Assembly: GCA_027491075.1 (NCBI GenBank)
Contig: JAIXWX010000022.1
Coordinates: forward strand, 186,001 to 250,000
DNA length: 64,000 nt
Origin: Flavobacteriales bacterium
GTDB taxonomy: Bacteria > Bacteroidota > Bacteroidia > Flavobacteriales_D > Sanyastnellaceae
Reading direction: 5' to 3'
In this document: positions 36,336 through 44,050 of the stretch, in pieces
Position numbering within the stretch: position 1 is the first letter of the stretch
Layout of the letters: the number at the start of each line of letters is the position of its first letter
Made by a program: the position numbers and the translations under genes
The notes under the pieces: model-generated
What the model saw: the letters and a program-made list of their open reading frames with translations, nothing else
Database searches by the model: none
What the model was told of the DNA's origin: nothing

Positions 36336-38900
36336 TCATTGAAAATCAACATCCTCTCCGGGGCTCACTCCGAAATGTTCTTTATATGATTTTGAAAAAT
36401 AAGAAGGACTACTAAAACCTACCATGTAGGCAATTTCTTTGATGCTGTATTTTTTTTCTTGTAAAAAATCCCTGGACTTTTCTAATCGGGTTACTCGAAT
36501 AAAATGGCTGGTCGAATCCCCTGAAAGCGCCGTGATTTTTCTATGGAGCTGACTTCTGCTGATGGACAAAGCCTCGGCCAATCGTTCTGAATTGAAATCC
36601 TCCTCATCCAGATGACTTAGAATAATTGCCGTGGCTTTTTGAAGAAAAGGGTCTCGGAGAAGTAATTTATCATCAAGGGACTTGCTTTCGACGACAGAAG
36701 CTTTGAATCGATTTCGAAGCGCTTGAACATCCCCAAATATTCTATTGATTTGAGCCTGAAGTTCCAAGGGATCAAAAGGCTTTGCAATAAATGCAGCCGC
36801 GCCGCAGCGTAGGGCCTCTTGTTTTACCGCGTTCGAGTTCAGTGCAGAAAAAAGTACTATAGGAATATGCTGTAGCAATGAGTCCGCTTTTAGACGCTTG
36901 AGAAAATCCATTCCACTGTCGCCCATTAGCATGATGTCTGATAATACGATATCTGGAACGCGTTCGCTTAGAAGCTCCCATGCCTGTTCAGCATTGTGCC
37001 CCATCACTAAATCATATTCTTCGGCGAAAATCGACGCCACAAAGGAGGCAAGATCTGCATCGTCTTCCAAAATGAGAAGCAACGGTTTTTCTTCCACCTC
37101 TTTAGCTACTTCTATAGTTTTATATCGTGCAAGCGGTAAAGAAAAATCGATGCTGAATCCTGTAGTGACAGGAATGACATCCATGGTGCCGCCCGAGGCA
37201 AGTAACAACTCTCGAATCATGGCCAGTCCCAGCCCCGTTCCTCGCACATTCTTGGCATTGGATCCCCTAAAATAACGTTGAAAAAGTTGCTTTTGTTGAG
37301 CATGTTCTAGACCCTTTCCGTGATCCCTCACGTTAACTTTCAATCGCTCCGCTTCAATGGTCATGTGAACCTCAATAGCACATCCACTTCCAGCATATTT
37401 AATCGCATTGGATAGCAAATTATGCATCGCTGAAGCAAGGAGTTTCGAGGAGAACCACACATTGTTGCTTTGTTCTGGCAAATCCAGAATCAATCTTTGA
37501 TCATTGAGGTCGGCTAGCGGAAGAAAAGACGTGCAGATATCCTTTACCACATCTATCGGATTACCGAGTGAATATTCTGTTTGATACTTTCCTGCATCTA
37601 GCTTGGACACATTCAGTAGATCCGTTATCATACCTTCAAGACGATCTGCACTTTTCTCCATTAAATCCAACTGCCCCGTTAAGCGATGAATATCACCACT
37701 TTGTTTATACCATTTGACAGGACCAGTTATAAGCGTTACTGGAGTTCGAATATCATGAATAAGATTCTGAAGCAGTGTATTTTTTGCTTTTTCCAATTCC
37801 CTCTTCGCTTTTCTTTTCTGAAGAAAAAGTAGAAATATGAGAGAGATCATCGCGAAAAGCCCCACTCCGACCAGTACTGTAACCAACCAATTGGAGCGCA
37901 ACTGCTGAATTTCGCTCTCCTTCTTTTGCGTTTCAAACTGAAGTTGCAGCTTTGCGATTGATTCGTTTTTTTGTTGATCAAAAAGAAACTCTTTGGCTTC
38001 AATTTCTATCTTCTTGTAGAAAAGTGCTTGTCCTGTATCTCCTAATTTCTCGTACACGGCCGCCACGGTGGCCGCTATTTGTTGTGTATGAAAATGTCGC
38101 TGCAACGCCTGACTCTTCTTCAGCGCTCTCTGCATCATTTCAAGACCTTTTTCATTTTCGCCCTTTCCGACGAGCACATCTCCAAGATTGGTATATGCCG
38201 AAAGTAGAACTTTGTCGAATCCGTTTTTCTCTGAAAGTTCAATGGATTTTTGATAGAAATAAATTGCAGAGTCAGGGTTGTTCTGTCCAGCTTGGTAAAT
38301 TCCTCCAATTGAATTGTATAATGTTGCTCCTGCCTCATTGTTCTCAGGCAAATCCTTCTGTGCACTTAGAAGTATTTCGAGCGACTTTTGATAGTCTCCC
38401 TTTGAAAAATATATAGCTGAGATATTCGTAAGAATCATTGCGTAATGCTCTAATTCACCAGCTTCCTTTTTTAGAAAAGCAGATTTATTGAGGTATTCCA
38501 AAGCTTGATCTACCTCTCCCCTTTCATAAGCAATCATTCCCAAGCCATTGTATGGTTTGGCTGCCAAAGAAGTTTGGCCCTTGGCCTCTGCGAGCTGAAT
38601 ACTTTCTAAATAAAATTCAGAAGCCTTTTCAAGTTGAGATGTATTTTGAAAGAAGTCACCGATTTGAGCCAGTGCTTTTACCTGATAAATAACATTGCCT
38701 TGATTTCTTGCGAGTTTCAAAGCATCTTCGGCATAAATAAGTGCACTATCTCCTTCTTTTTGAAGCCACCTATTTGAGCGAGAAAGCAAAGAGTCAACGG
38801 TTGCTTCTTGTGCTCGTATAGCTTGAAATGATAAAATGAATAGCACAAAAAAAGCGCCTTTGAAAGACGCTTTTAAATATATGTGCTTGTTGTTGTTCAT
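36336..38900 (-). CDS. Hybrid two-component regulator: TPR sensor, histidine kinase, receiver, AraC HTH
   Basis: One-protein two-component system of 854 aa. An N-terminal signal or anchor (about 10-31) precedes an extracytoplasmic TPR sensor domain (about 45-300). Then come a transmembrane helix (about 343-365), HisKA with the phospho-accepting His in LIHDIRTPVTL (about 382), HATPase_c with NLLSNAIKYA, DHGKGL and GTGLGLAMI, a receiver with Asp in VLSDIML (about 655), and an AraC-type helix-turn-helix ending in FSSPSYFSKSYKEHFGVSPG. Hybrid regulators in Bacteroidota commonly control adjacent surface-protein genes. Its ATG (38900-38898) shares one base with the TGA of the upstream subtilase (TGATG), so the two are translationally coupled. 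It is a TPR-type rather than the glycan-sensing beta-propeller type. Confidence 0.92.
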   Translation of the reverse strand: MNNNKHIYLKASFKGAFFVLFILSFQAIRAQEATVDSLLSRSNRWLQKEGDSALIYAEDALKLARNQGNVIYQVKALAQIGDFFQNTSQLEKASEFYLESIQLAEAKGQTSLAAKPYNGLGMIAYERGEVDQALEYLNKSAFLKKEAGELEHYAMILTNISAIYFSKGDYQKSLEILLSAQKDLPENNEAGATLYNSIGGIYQAGQNNPDSAIYFYQKSIELSEKNGFDKVLLSAYTNLGDVLVGKGENEKGLEMMQRALKKSQALQRHFHTQQIAATVAAVYEKLGDTGQALFYKKIEIEAKEFLFDQQKNESIAKLQLQFETQKKESEIQQLRSNWLVTVLVGVGLFAMISLIFLLFLQKRKAKRELEKAKNTLLQNLIHDIRTPVTLITGPVKWYKQSGDIHRLTGQLDLMEKSADRLEGMITDLLNVSKLDAGKYQTEYSLGNPIDVVKDICTSFLPLADLNDQRLILDLPEQSNNVWFSSKLLASAMHNLLSNAIKYAGSGCAIEVHMTIEAERLKVNVRDHGKGLEHAQQKQLFQRYFRGSNAKNVRGTGLGLAMIRELLLASGGTMDVIPVTTGFSIDFSLPLARYKTIEVAKEVEEKPLLLILEDDADLASFVASIFAEEYDLVMGHNAEQAWELLSERVPDIVLSDIMLMGDSGMDFLKRLKADSLLQHIPIVLFSALNSNAVKQEALRCGAAAFIAKPFDPLELQAQINRIFGDVQALRNRFKASVVESKSLDDKLLLRDPFLQKATAIILSHLDEEDFNSERLAEALSISRSQLHRKITALSGDSTSHFIRVTRLEKSRDFLQEKKYSIKEIAYMVGFSSPSYFSKSYKEHFGVSPGEDVDFQ

Positions 38901-40438
38901 CAATACGTTTGAGCCAAAGATACAGCAGCGGATGCATTGATATTTCCAAAACCACGGTTACTTGTTGACGACGGGAAGAACTGAGAGGTTTGGGTCAAGA
39001 TTGTTCGTACTTGGCTATTTGTAAGTGAAGGTTTCACAGACCAAACCAAAGAAGCAATTCCTGCTGCTGTGGCAGTGGCTGCGCTGCTTCCACCGATGTA
39101 GTTCAAAGAAGTGCCCGACATGGGAAGGGAAATAGAGTTTCGATTGTCATCGCTGTTTCTTTCCATAATAATGGTGAAGTCTACTTCGCTACCATCGTGG
39201 CAATCGCTGCACGTATTGCTGCTTTCGTTTACTCCGGTTACCGCCACAGCATTGGCGTATGCTGCTGGATAAACGACTCCCCACCATGAGGTCCAACTGA
39301 AACTTGTGCCTGCTGCGGCCATTACGAGTTTGCCCATATTGTGCGCATAATTCAATCCGTCCAAAAGAACACTGCTACCAAACGGAGAACCTATTGACAT
39401 GCTAATCACTCTTACTGATGCTGTGTTTCCCATAGCTACCAGAGCATTTTTAGTCGCTGTTCTCTCGGATGATCCGTCCAATACTACATCATTGCAACAA
39501 CGTACAAAAAATAAATTCGATTCGTATGCCACCCCCGTTGCAGCAAATTGATTGTTGCGTGGACCAACGGCTAAACCGGACATAGAAGTGCCATGTGAGC
39601 ATGAAGTAAAGCCAGTTGTTCCCAAGGTGTATCCTACTGTTCTCGTACGCCCGACGTTTGAATCACCATTATTGAATTGACTATTCAATAAGCTTTGATT
39701 CGAACTTATTCCCGCATCTAGCACGGCTACTGTAATTCCCTGCCCTTGCGATATGTTCCATGCTGTAGGAATATTGTGTAAATTGAAATTCCAAGGCACA
39801 TAGCAATTTGGACTCGTCAGGGTATAGTCCGATGCATTCAAACCATAGGTAGAAGGACTGCAGCCGTTTGAAGAACGATCTTCCTCATCTGCTAACTTAA
39901 AATCGAGCGGCTCGATGTATCGTACGTTCTCTATGTTCATCAATTCTTGAATCACCAATCGATCGGTACACTTGATGGTGAGAATGGGTAATTGCGGATC
40001 GTCCTCGATAAGTAACTCCTCCCATCGCACGGAACGTCCTCTCGACTCAGAAGCTTTCCTAAGGATAATCTCGATCAATTCATCATGAACTTTTCTCCAA
40101 CGTTCTTCGCCCAATTGAATTTCATGAATAGTAGAAGAAATATCTCCCATTCCCGACAACTTATAGCCAATGGCCACAGATTGATCTCCATAATGAATGG
40201 CACTCCACAGAGCATGTGGAGAGGCCCATTCCCAGTGGAAGTCATGTTCACGAGAAAGAAAATCGATCAAGTGATTCTTTACATTATCCTCGGATAATAT
40301 CGTTTCAGGAAGAGTGACTTGTTGGGTTTTGTAAGTGATCACATTACCTGTGGCTGTGTCTTTCACCTCGTTCTCTTCTTTTTTACAGCCGGCGACTGCG
40401 AGTAAAAATGCCGTTACCAAAAACAGTTTTGTTTTCAT
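38900..40438 (-). CDS. S8 subtilisin-like protease, surface lipoprotein
   Basis: A 512-aa serine peptidase. The signal ends in the lipobox LAVAGC (Cys18). The following KKEEN is Lys plus acidic, like the Bacteroidota lipoprotein export signal, so the enzyme is probably exposed on the cell surface. The catalytic triad is visible: Asp in VAVLDAGIS, His in SCSHGTSMSGLAVG, Ser in GGSSAATATAAGIASLVW. About 180 residues before the first catalytic motif form a prodomain. There is no T9SS domain. The stop overlaps the start of the hybrid regulator, and 40466-40473 holds a TATTTTCG box. Co-expression with a sensor suggests that the protease and regulator serve one response, perhaps sensing or processing surface proteins; that is inference. 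Confidence 0.88.
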   Translation of the reverse strand: MKTKLFLVTAFLLAVAGCKKEENEVKDTATGNVITYKTQQVTLPETILSEDNVKNHLIDFLSREHDFHWEWASPHALWSAIHYGDQSVAIGYKLSGMGDISSTIHEIQLGEERWRKVHDELIEIILRKASESRGRSVRWEELLIEDDPQLPILTIKCTDRLVIQELMNIENVRYIEPLDFKLADEEDRSSNGCSPSTYGLNASDYTLTSPNCYVPWNFNLHNIPTAWNISQGQGITVAVLDAGISSNQSLLNSQFNNGDSNVGRTRTVGYTLGTTGFTSCSHGTSMSGLAVGPRNNQFAATGVAYESNLFFVRCCNDVVLDGSSERTATKNALVAMGNTASVRVISMSIGSPFGSSVLLDGLNYAHNMGKLVMAAAGTSFSWTSWWGVVYPAAYANAVAVTGVNESSNTCSDCHDGSEVDFTIIMERNSDDNRNSISLPMSGTSLNYIGGSSAATATAAGIASLVWSVKPSLTNSQVRTILTQTSQFFPSSTSNRGFGNINASAAVSLAQTY

Positions 40439-40465
40439 GTGATTATTAGATAAGGTTTAACCACA

Positions 40466-40473
40466 CGAAAATA
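40466..40473 (-). promoter_or_regulatory. -7-like element (TATTTTCG) upstream of the subtilase
   Basis: On the minus strand TATTTTCG lies 27 nt before the ATG at 40438. A TTG is about 15 nt further upstream, shorter than the usual spacing. Confidence 0.35.
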
Positions 40474-40534
40474 GGAAAAGTCTTAAACCAATTACTGGAA
40501 TAATTATTCGTATTTATTCAGAATAATATGTGAT

Positions 40535-40801
40535 CTATCCACGGGATTTGAAAGGAGCTATTAAATGCTCCACTCGTTCAATGATATGTTCACATTTTAC
40601 GATAACCTTTTCGCCCTCGGCAGTCACTTTAATAGGGAGCGATTTACGATCGAAAATGGTTACTCCAAGACGATCTTCAAATGTTTTTATCTGTTGACTT
40701 ACCGTGCTTTGATCTGCGCCGCATTCTCTGGCAGCTTCAGAAAAGCTACCAGTTTTAGCTACAGAAATGACATATTGCATTTGACGCAAGGTAACAATCA
40801 T
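40535..40801 (-). CDS. Stand-alone LysR-type DNA-binding domain protein
   Basis: An 88-aa protein that consists only of a LysR-family winged helix-turn-helix: LRQMQYVISVAKTGSFSEAA, then CGADQSTVSQQIKTFEDRLG, then FDRKSLPIKVTAEGEKVI. The linker helix follows and the protein ends. The effector-binding domain of about 200 residues is absent, and the following 95 bp before the next gene cannot encode it. The sequence resembles the OxyR branch. It has its own -7 box (TATCTTTG) 20 nt upstream and no internal damage, so it may be a functional small regulator rather than debris. A recent truncation remains possible. Confidence 0.75.
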   Translation of the reverse strand: MIVTLRQMQYVISVAKTGSFSEAARECGADQSTVSQQIKTFEDRLGVTIFDRKSLPIKVTAEGEKVIVKCEHIIERVEHLIAPFKSRG

Positions 40802-40820
40802 ACAGGTGAAAACTTGATAG

Positions 40821-40828
40821 CAAAGATA
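40821..40828 (-). promoter_or_regulatory. -7 promoter element (TATCTTTG) for the solo LysR-domain gene
   Basis: Perfect TAnnTTTG on the minus strand, 19 nt before ATG 40801. A TTG lies about 23 nt upstream. It shows that the small gene need not depend on the upstream hydrolase promoter. Confidence 0.5.
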
Positions 40829-40843
40829 CTCTAATATCTGACC

Positions 40844-42145
40844 CTATTTAACAATGAGTCGTTCTCGATCTGTATTTGATTTTGTTTGTTTCTCTACAAT
40901 GTACACACCGGGTGTCAAACTCGAGACATCTAACGCGGGCATCCAGTTTGAGCTAAGCACCAGTTGTCCACTTAAGTTATAAATATTCACCTTGCAATTT
41001 TCACCTTGATTCTCTATGAATAGAAATTGCTCCACTGGATTCGGGGACACCCAGCGTTCCTTTGTTTCTAAAATCTCATCGGATTGTACGGTACATGCGA
41101 TATAACCCATGTATTTACAAATCTCATTGTTATATGCATTGGGCACAAAGAAAAGCTCATTTGTAGGAGCATCTCCTACTCTCACGACCACCATTTTTTC
41201 ATCCGGATAAACGTTGATAATTTGTCCATTTTTCCCCATGGCAGAATACAAATTAGACGGTGCATCCGGCATGGGCTTTCCGTTGAATGTAAAGTTTATT
41301 TGAGGCAGCATGAATGTATTGGTATTGTTCAACCACCATAACAGTCCATATGCTTCATTCATAGGCTGGCTTGTAGTGATCATTTGTTGAAAATATTCCA
41401 TGTCACTTAAAACAGGTGTGCCATTCCAATTCCCTTGATTGAGCATTAACAAACCAAATCGAGCCATCATTCTAGGTCTGCTGTAGAACACGTTGGCATT
41501 GTCATCGCTCATTAAGAAGAATCCATTAATGCCAGTTGCTAAACTTAAGTTCTCGTAGATAAATGTGTTCAACGGAGTTGACGTAGCGTTTTCTAGAACT
41601 TGATCAAGCAAGGTGTAAGGTGCATTGTGATAGGCCCAACGATTGCCTGGTTCTTCTAGGAAATTCAAACAGGATGGCTCAAAACAATTCAAGTCACCAA
41701 CATTGTCGTCAATGCCAGTAGTCATCGTAAGTTGATTCCAAATGGTGATTTGGTTTTCTTGATCAACAGGCATATTCGTCCAAGCACTACCGAGATAGTT
41801 GCTCGTCGGCTCATCGATGGTAAGATATCCATCTTCTTGCGCTATGCCCACCATAAATGCGGTAAGCGATTTAGCAGCGCTGGCCCAATACCACAGATCA
41901 TTGATCACGAAATCATCAAAATATTGCTCAATAACTATCTTTCCATCTTTGAGAACAATAAAAGCTTTGGTATTGGAAGCGTCCAAATACTCTATCAAGG
42001 CAGGTATAGAGTCTTCACACCAGCCTAGGGAGGATGGACTAACAGTTTCCCAAGTATTTCCTTGCAAGGGCGGAAAATACAATTCTTGACAATAAAGACA
42101 TGGCACAAATACCAATGCTAGAAAAAGAGAAATGATAGATTTCAT
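40844..42145 (-). CDS. Exported serine hydrolase (beta-lactamase class C fold) with T9SS domain
   Basis: A 433-aa penicillin-binding-protein-like hydrolase/esterase. A signal peptide (about 1-19) is followed by the catalytic domain with the nucleophile motif Ser89-Ala-Ala-Lys92 (YWASAAKSLTAF). A YHN motif in WAYHNAPYTLLD serves as the tyrosine base, and a SAMGKNGQIINVYP segment replaces the usual HTG/KTG. The C-terminal T9SS type A domain runs from WVSPNPVEQFLFIEN to SLTPGVYIVEK. Such enzymes act on D-amino-acid esters, peptides or amides; the substrate cannot be told. It is followed on the same strand by the solo LysR gene and preceded by the icd terminator. Confidence 0.87.
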   Translation of the reverse strand: MKSIISLFLALVFVPCLYCQELYFPPLQGNTWETVSPSSLGWCEDSIPALIEYLDASNTKAFIVLKDGKIVIEQYFDDFVINDLWYWASAAKSLTAFMVGIAQEDGYLTIDEPTSNYLGSAWTNMPVDQENQITIWNQLTMTTGIDDNVGDLNCFEPSCLNFLEEPGNRWAYHNAPYTLLDQVLENATSTPLNTFIYENLSLATGINGFFLMSDDNANVFYSRPRMMARFGLLMLNQGNWNGTPVLSDMEYFQQMITTSQPMNEAYGLLWWLNNTNTFMLPQINFTFNGKPMPDAPSNLYSAMGKNGQIINVYPDEKMVVVRVGDAPTNELFFVPNAYNNEICKYMGYIACTVQSDEILETKERWVSPNPVEQFLFIENQGENCKVNIYNLSGQLVLSSNWMPALDVSSLTPGVYIVEKQTKSNTDRERLIVK

Positions 42146-42185
42146 ATCGTTTTATTGTGTGACTATAAAAATAGACAAAAGGTTT

Positions 42186-42219
42186 AAAAACAAGTTCTCC
42201 CGCCGATGGCGGGAGAACT
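42186..42219 (-). terminator. Rho-independent terminator after icd
   Basis: A perfect 12-bp GC-rich stem (42219-42208 with 42204-42193) with a 3-nt loop, then TGTTTTT on the minus strand. It lies about 120 nt after the icd stop. The T-rich tail overlaps the promoter region of the hydrolase. Confidence 0.75.
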
Positions 42220-42339
42220 CTATTCGAATAAGTCTTGTTGAAAAACTGTTGTTTGTCCACTAACGATCAACGTTTTGACCGACCTGTTGTAAAACTATTA
42301 AACCAAATACTACTTAAACCGACGACTTATCCGCGTATT

Positions 42340-43833
42340 TTACTGTCCTTGTCCGAGAGAGAATGCTTCTACTCCATTGAACTTGAACAAATGTTCAGTC
42401 TTCACATATTCCAATCCTGCATCTGTGACGCGGTCAAGGAATCTAGAGATCATTTTATTGTGAATCTTCAAATGATCCTTTTCATTGCATGTAAAGCGTA
42501 ATCTCCAATGATCTGTGCAGAATGTTTCTCTGAATCCATGAGGCCATACCTTGATACCTCTGTTACTGATCATCGATAACTGCAAACAGTCATCATTTGC
42601 GCGCTGAGCAATAGCCGCCAATTCATCCGGCTCGGTGCCTCTCCAATGCACGAATACATCGATACCCACTAGTTCCTTTTCTGCTGCTTCTTTTCTCTTG
42701 TAAACGAAAGGTTTTGCAGGCGTAGAAGAGCTGTATTCAACTGTTTTTAAGTGGGCAGGCTTCTGGCCCAATCGAGCGATTACTGCATCAGCAAATGCAC
42801 TCGTTCCAACTTTTTCCTTGCTTACCCCTTCTTTGAAGATATCATAGGTATGCACTCCGTCTTCCATTGTTCTCAACCAAGCATTCTGAATTTTCTCGGC
42901 AACGTCCGTTTGACCAATGTGCACGAGCATCATGATTGCTCCCTGAAGAAGACCAGAAGGATTGGCCATGTCTTGACCTGCTCTGCGAGGAGCACTACCA
43001 TGAATCGCCTCAAACATTGCCACTTCTGTTCCAATGTTGGCGCTTCCAGCAATACCGACAGAACCTGCGATTTGCGCTGCAACGTCGGATAGGATATCAC
43101 CATATAGATTCAACGTAACAATCACATCAAATGCTTCAGGTGTATCCGCCAATTTCGCAGCACCGATATCTACAATCCAGTGCTCTTTTTCAATCTCAGG
43201 ATATTCTGCACCTACTTCATCAAATACTTTATGAAATAGACCATCGGTGGCTTTCATAATGTTATCCTTGGTAAAGCAAGTGACTTTCTTACGGCCGTTT
43301 TGACGGGCGTATTCGAAAGCATATCTTACAATTCTTTCGCATCCTGGACGAGAGATAAGCTTCAAGCACTGCACTACCTCATCCGTTTGTTGGTGCTCAA
43401 TGCCCGCATACAAATCTTCTTCGTTTTCACGAATAATTACCAAATCCATGTTTGGGTGCTTGGTTTCAATGTATGGGTGAAAACTCATACAAGGTCTAAC
43501 GTTCGAATACAGACCCAGCATTTTACGTGTTGTCACGTTCAAGCTCTTATATCCACCGCCTTGAGGAGTTGTGATTGGAGCTTTTAAGAAAATCTTTGTT
43601 CTTCTGATACTATTCCAGCTTTCTTCAGAAATTCCACTGGTGTTTCCAGAAAGATAAACCTTTTCCCCTACTTCAATTTCCTCTATATCGAGGCGTGCGC
43701 CTGCAGCAGTAAGAATTTTGAGAGTGGCGTCCATGATTTCAGGACCTATTCCGTCACCTTTGGCGACTGTGATTGGTACATTGACCATTGTAGCTTTTTC
43801 GTTTGCTACATTACTTGAAGTTTGATATTCCAT
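42340..43833 (-). CDS. icd: NADP-dependent isocitrate dehydrogenase (long form)
   Basis: TCA-cycle enzyme oxidising isocitrate to 2-oxoglutarate. The protein is 497 aa, longer than the 415 aa of E. coli and like the Thermus-type enzymes with a C-terminal extension. Motifs are AKGDGIGPEIMDATLKI (nucleotide loop), SNVRPCMSFHPYIETKHPN, ENEEDLYAGIEH (substrate site), and LYGDILSDVAAQIAGSVGIA (metal-binding Asp residues). GSAPRRAGQDMANPSGLLQG forms the cofactor loop. The last 140 residues, after about 355, are the extra domain. There are no operon partners; two matching palindromes lie upstream and a terminator follows. Confidence 0.94.
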   Translation of the reverse strand: MEYQTSSNVANEKATMVNVPITVAKGDGIGPEIMDATLKILTAAGARLDIEEIEVGEKVYLSGNTSGISEESWNSIRRTKIFLKAPITTPQGGGYKSLNVTTRKMLGLYSNVRPCMSFHPYIETKHPNMDLVIIRENEEDLYAGIEHQQTDEVVQCLKLISRPGCERIVRYAFEYARQNGRKKVTCFTKDNIMKATDGLFHKVFDEVGAEYPEIEKEHWIVDIGAAKLADTPEAFDVIVTLNLYGDILSDVAAQIAGSVGIAGSANIGTEVAMFEAIHGSAPRRAGQDMANPSGLLQGAIMMLVHIGQTDVAEKIQNAWLRTMEDGVHTYDIFKEGVSKEKVGTSAFADAVIARLGQKPAHLKTVEYSSSTPAKPFVYKRKEAAEKELVGIDVFVHWRGTEPDELAAIAQRANDDCLQLSMISNRGIKVWPHGFRETFCTDHWRLRFTCNEKDHLKIHNKMISRFLDRVTDAGLEYVKTEHLFKFNGVEAFSLGQGQ

Positions 43834-43885
43834 CGTATCTAAATTTTCAGCGAAAATGGCATGAGTTAATCAAAAGTTAAAGTGT

Positions 43886-43902
43886 TATGGAAATTTTCCA
43901 TA
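43886..43902. promoter_or_regulatory. Palindromic site 1 (TATGGA-N5-TCCATA) upstream of icd
   Basis: Part of a perfect 10-bp inverted repeat around one T (43884-43904). It is 53 bp upstream of the icd start, in the divergent region shared with the AlbA_2 gene. Confidence 0.55.
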
Positions 43903-43943
43903 ACTATAGAAACCTTAGCGCTGAGTATCAAGGGAATAGTGCG

Positions 43944-43960
43944 TATGGATTTTTTCCATT
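43944..43960. promoter_or_regulatory. Palindromic site 2 (TATGGA-N5-TCCATT)
   Basis: Same half-sites and same 5-bp spacer as site 1, centred 58 bp away. Two copies with fixed geometry suggest binding by one dimeric regulator. Confidence 0.5.
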
Positions 43961-44050
43961 GCATTCTAAATGAACAAGTTAGACCCTGTTTTTTTCACAA
44001 TATGTGTTAATTTTTGAACTCTTAAAGGAGCCTGGATCAATCAAACTTTG

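Noticed and set aside
40501-40534. AT-rich inverted repeat ATTATTC/GAATAAT after the LysR-domain gene as a terminator
   Set aside because: The stem is short and AT-only with an 11-nt loop and no T-run; too weak to call.
44028-44039. AAAGGAG before the AlbA_2 gene as a Shine-Dalgarno site
   Set aside because: It lies about 20 nt from the ATG, too far, and SD sequences are generally not used in this genome.
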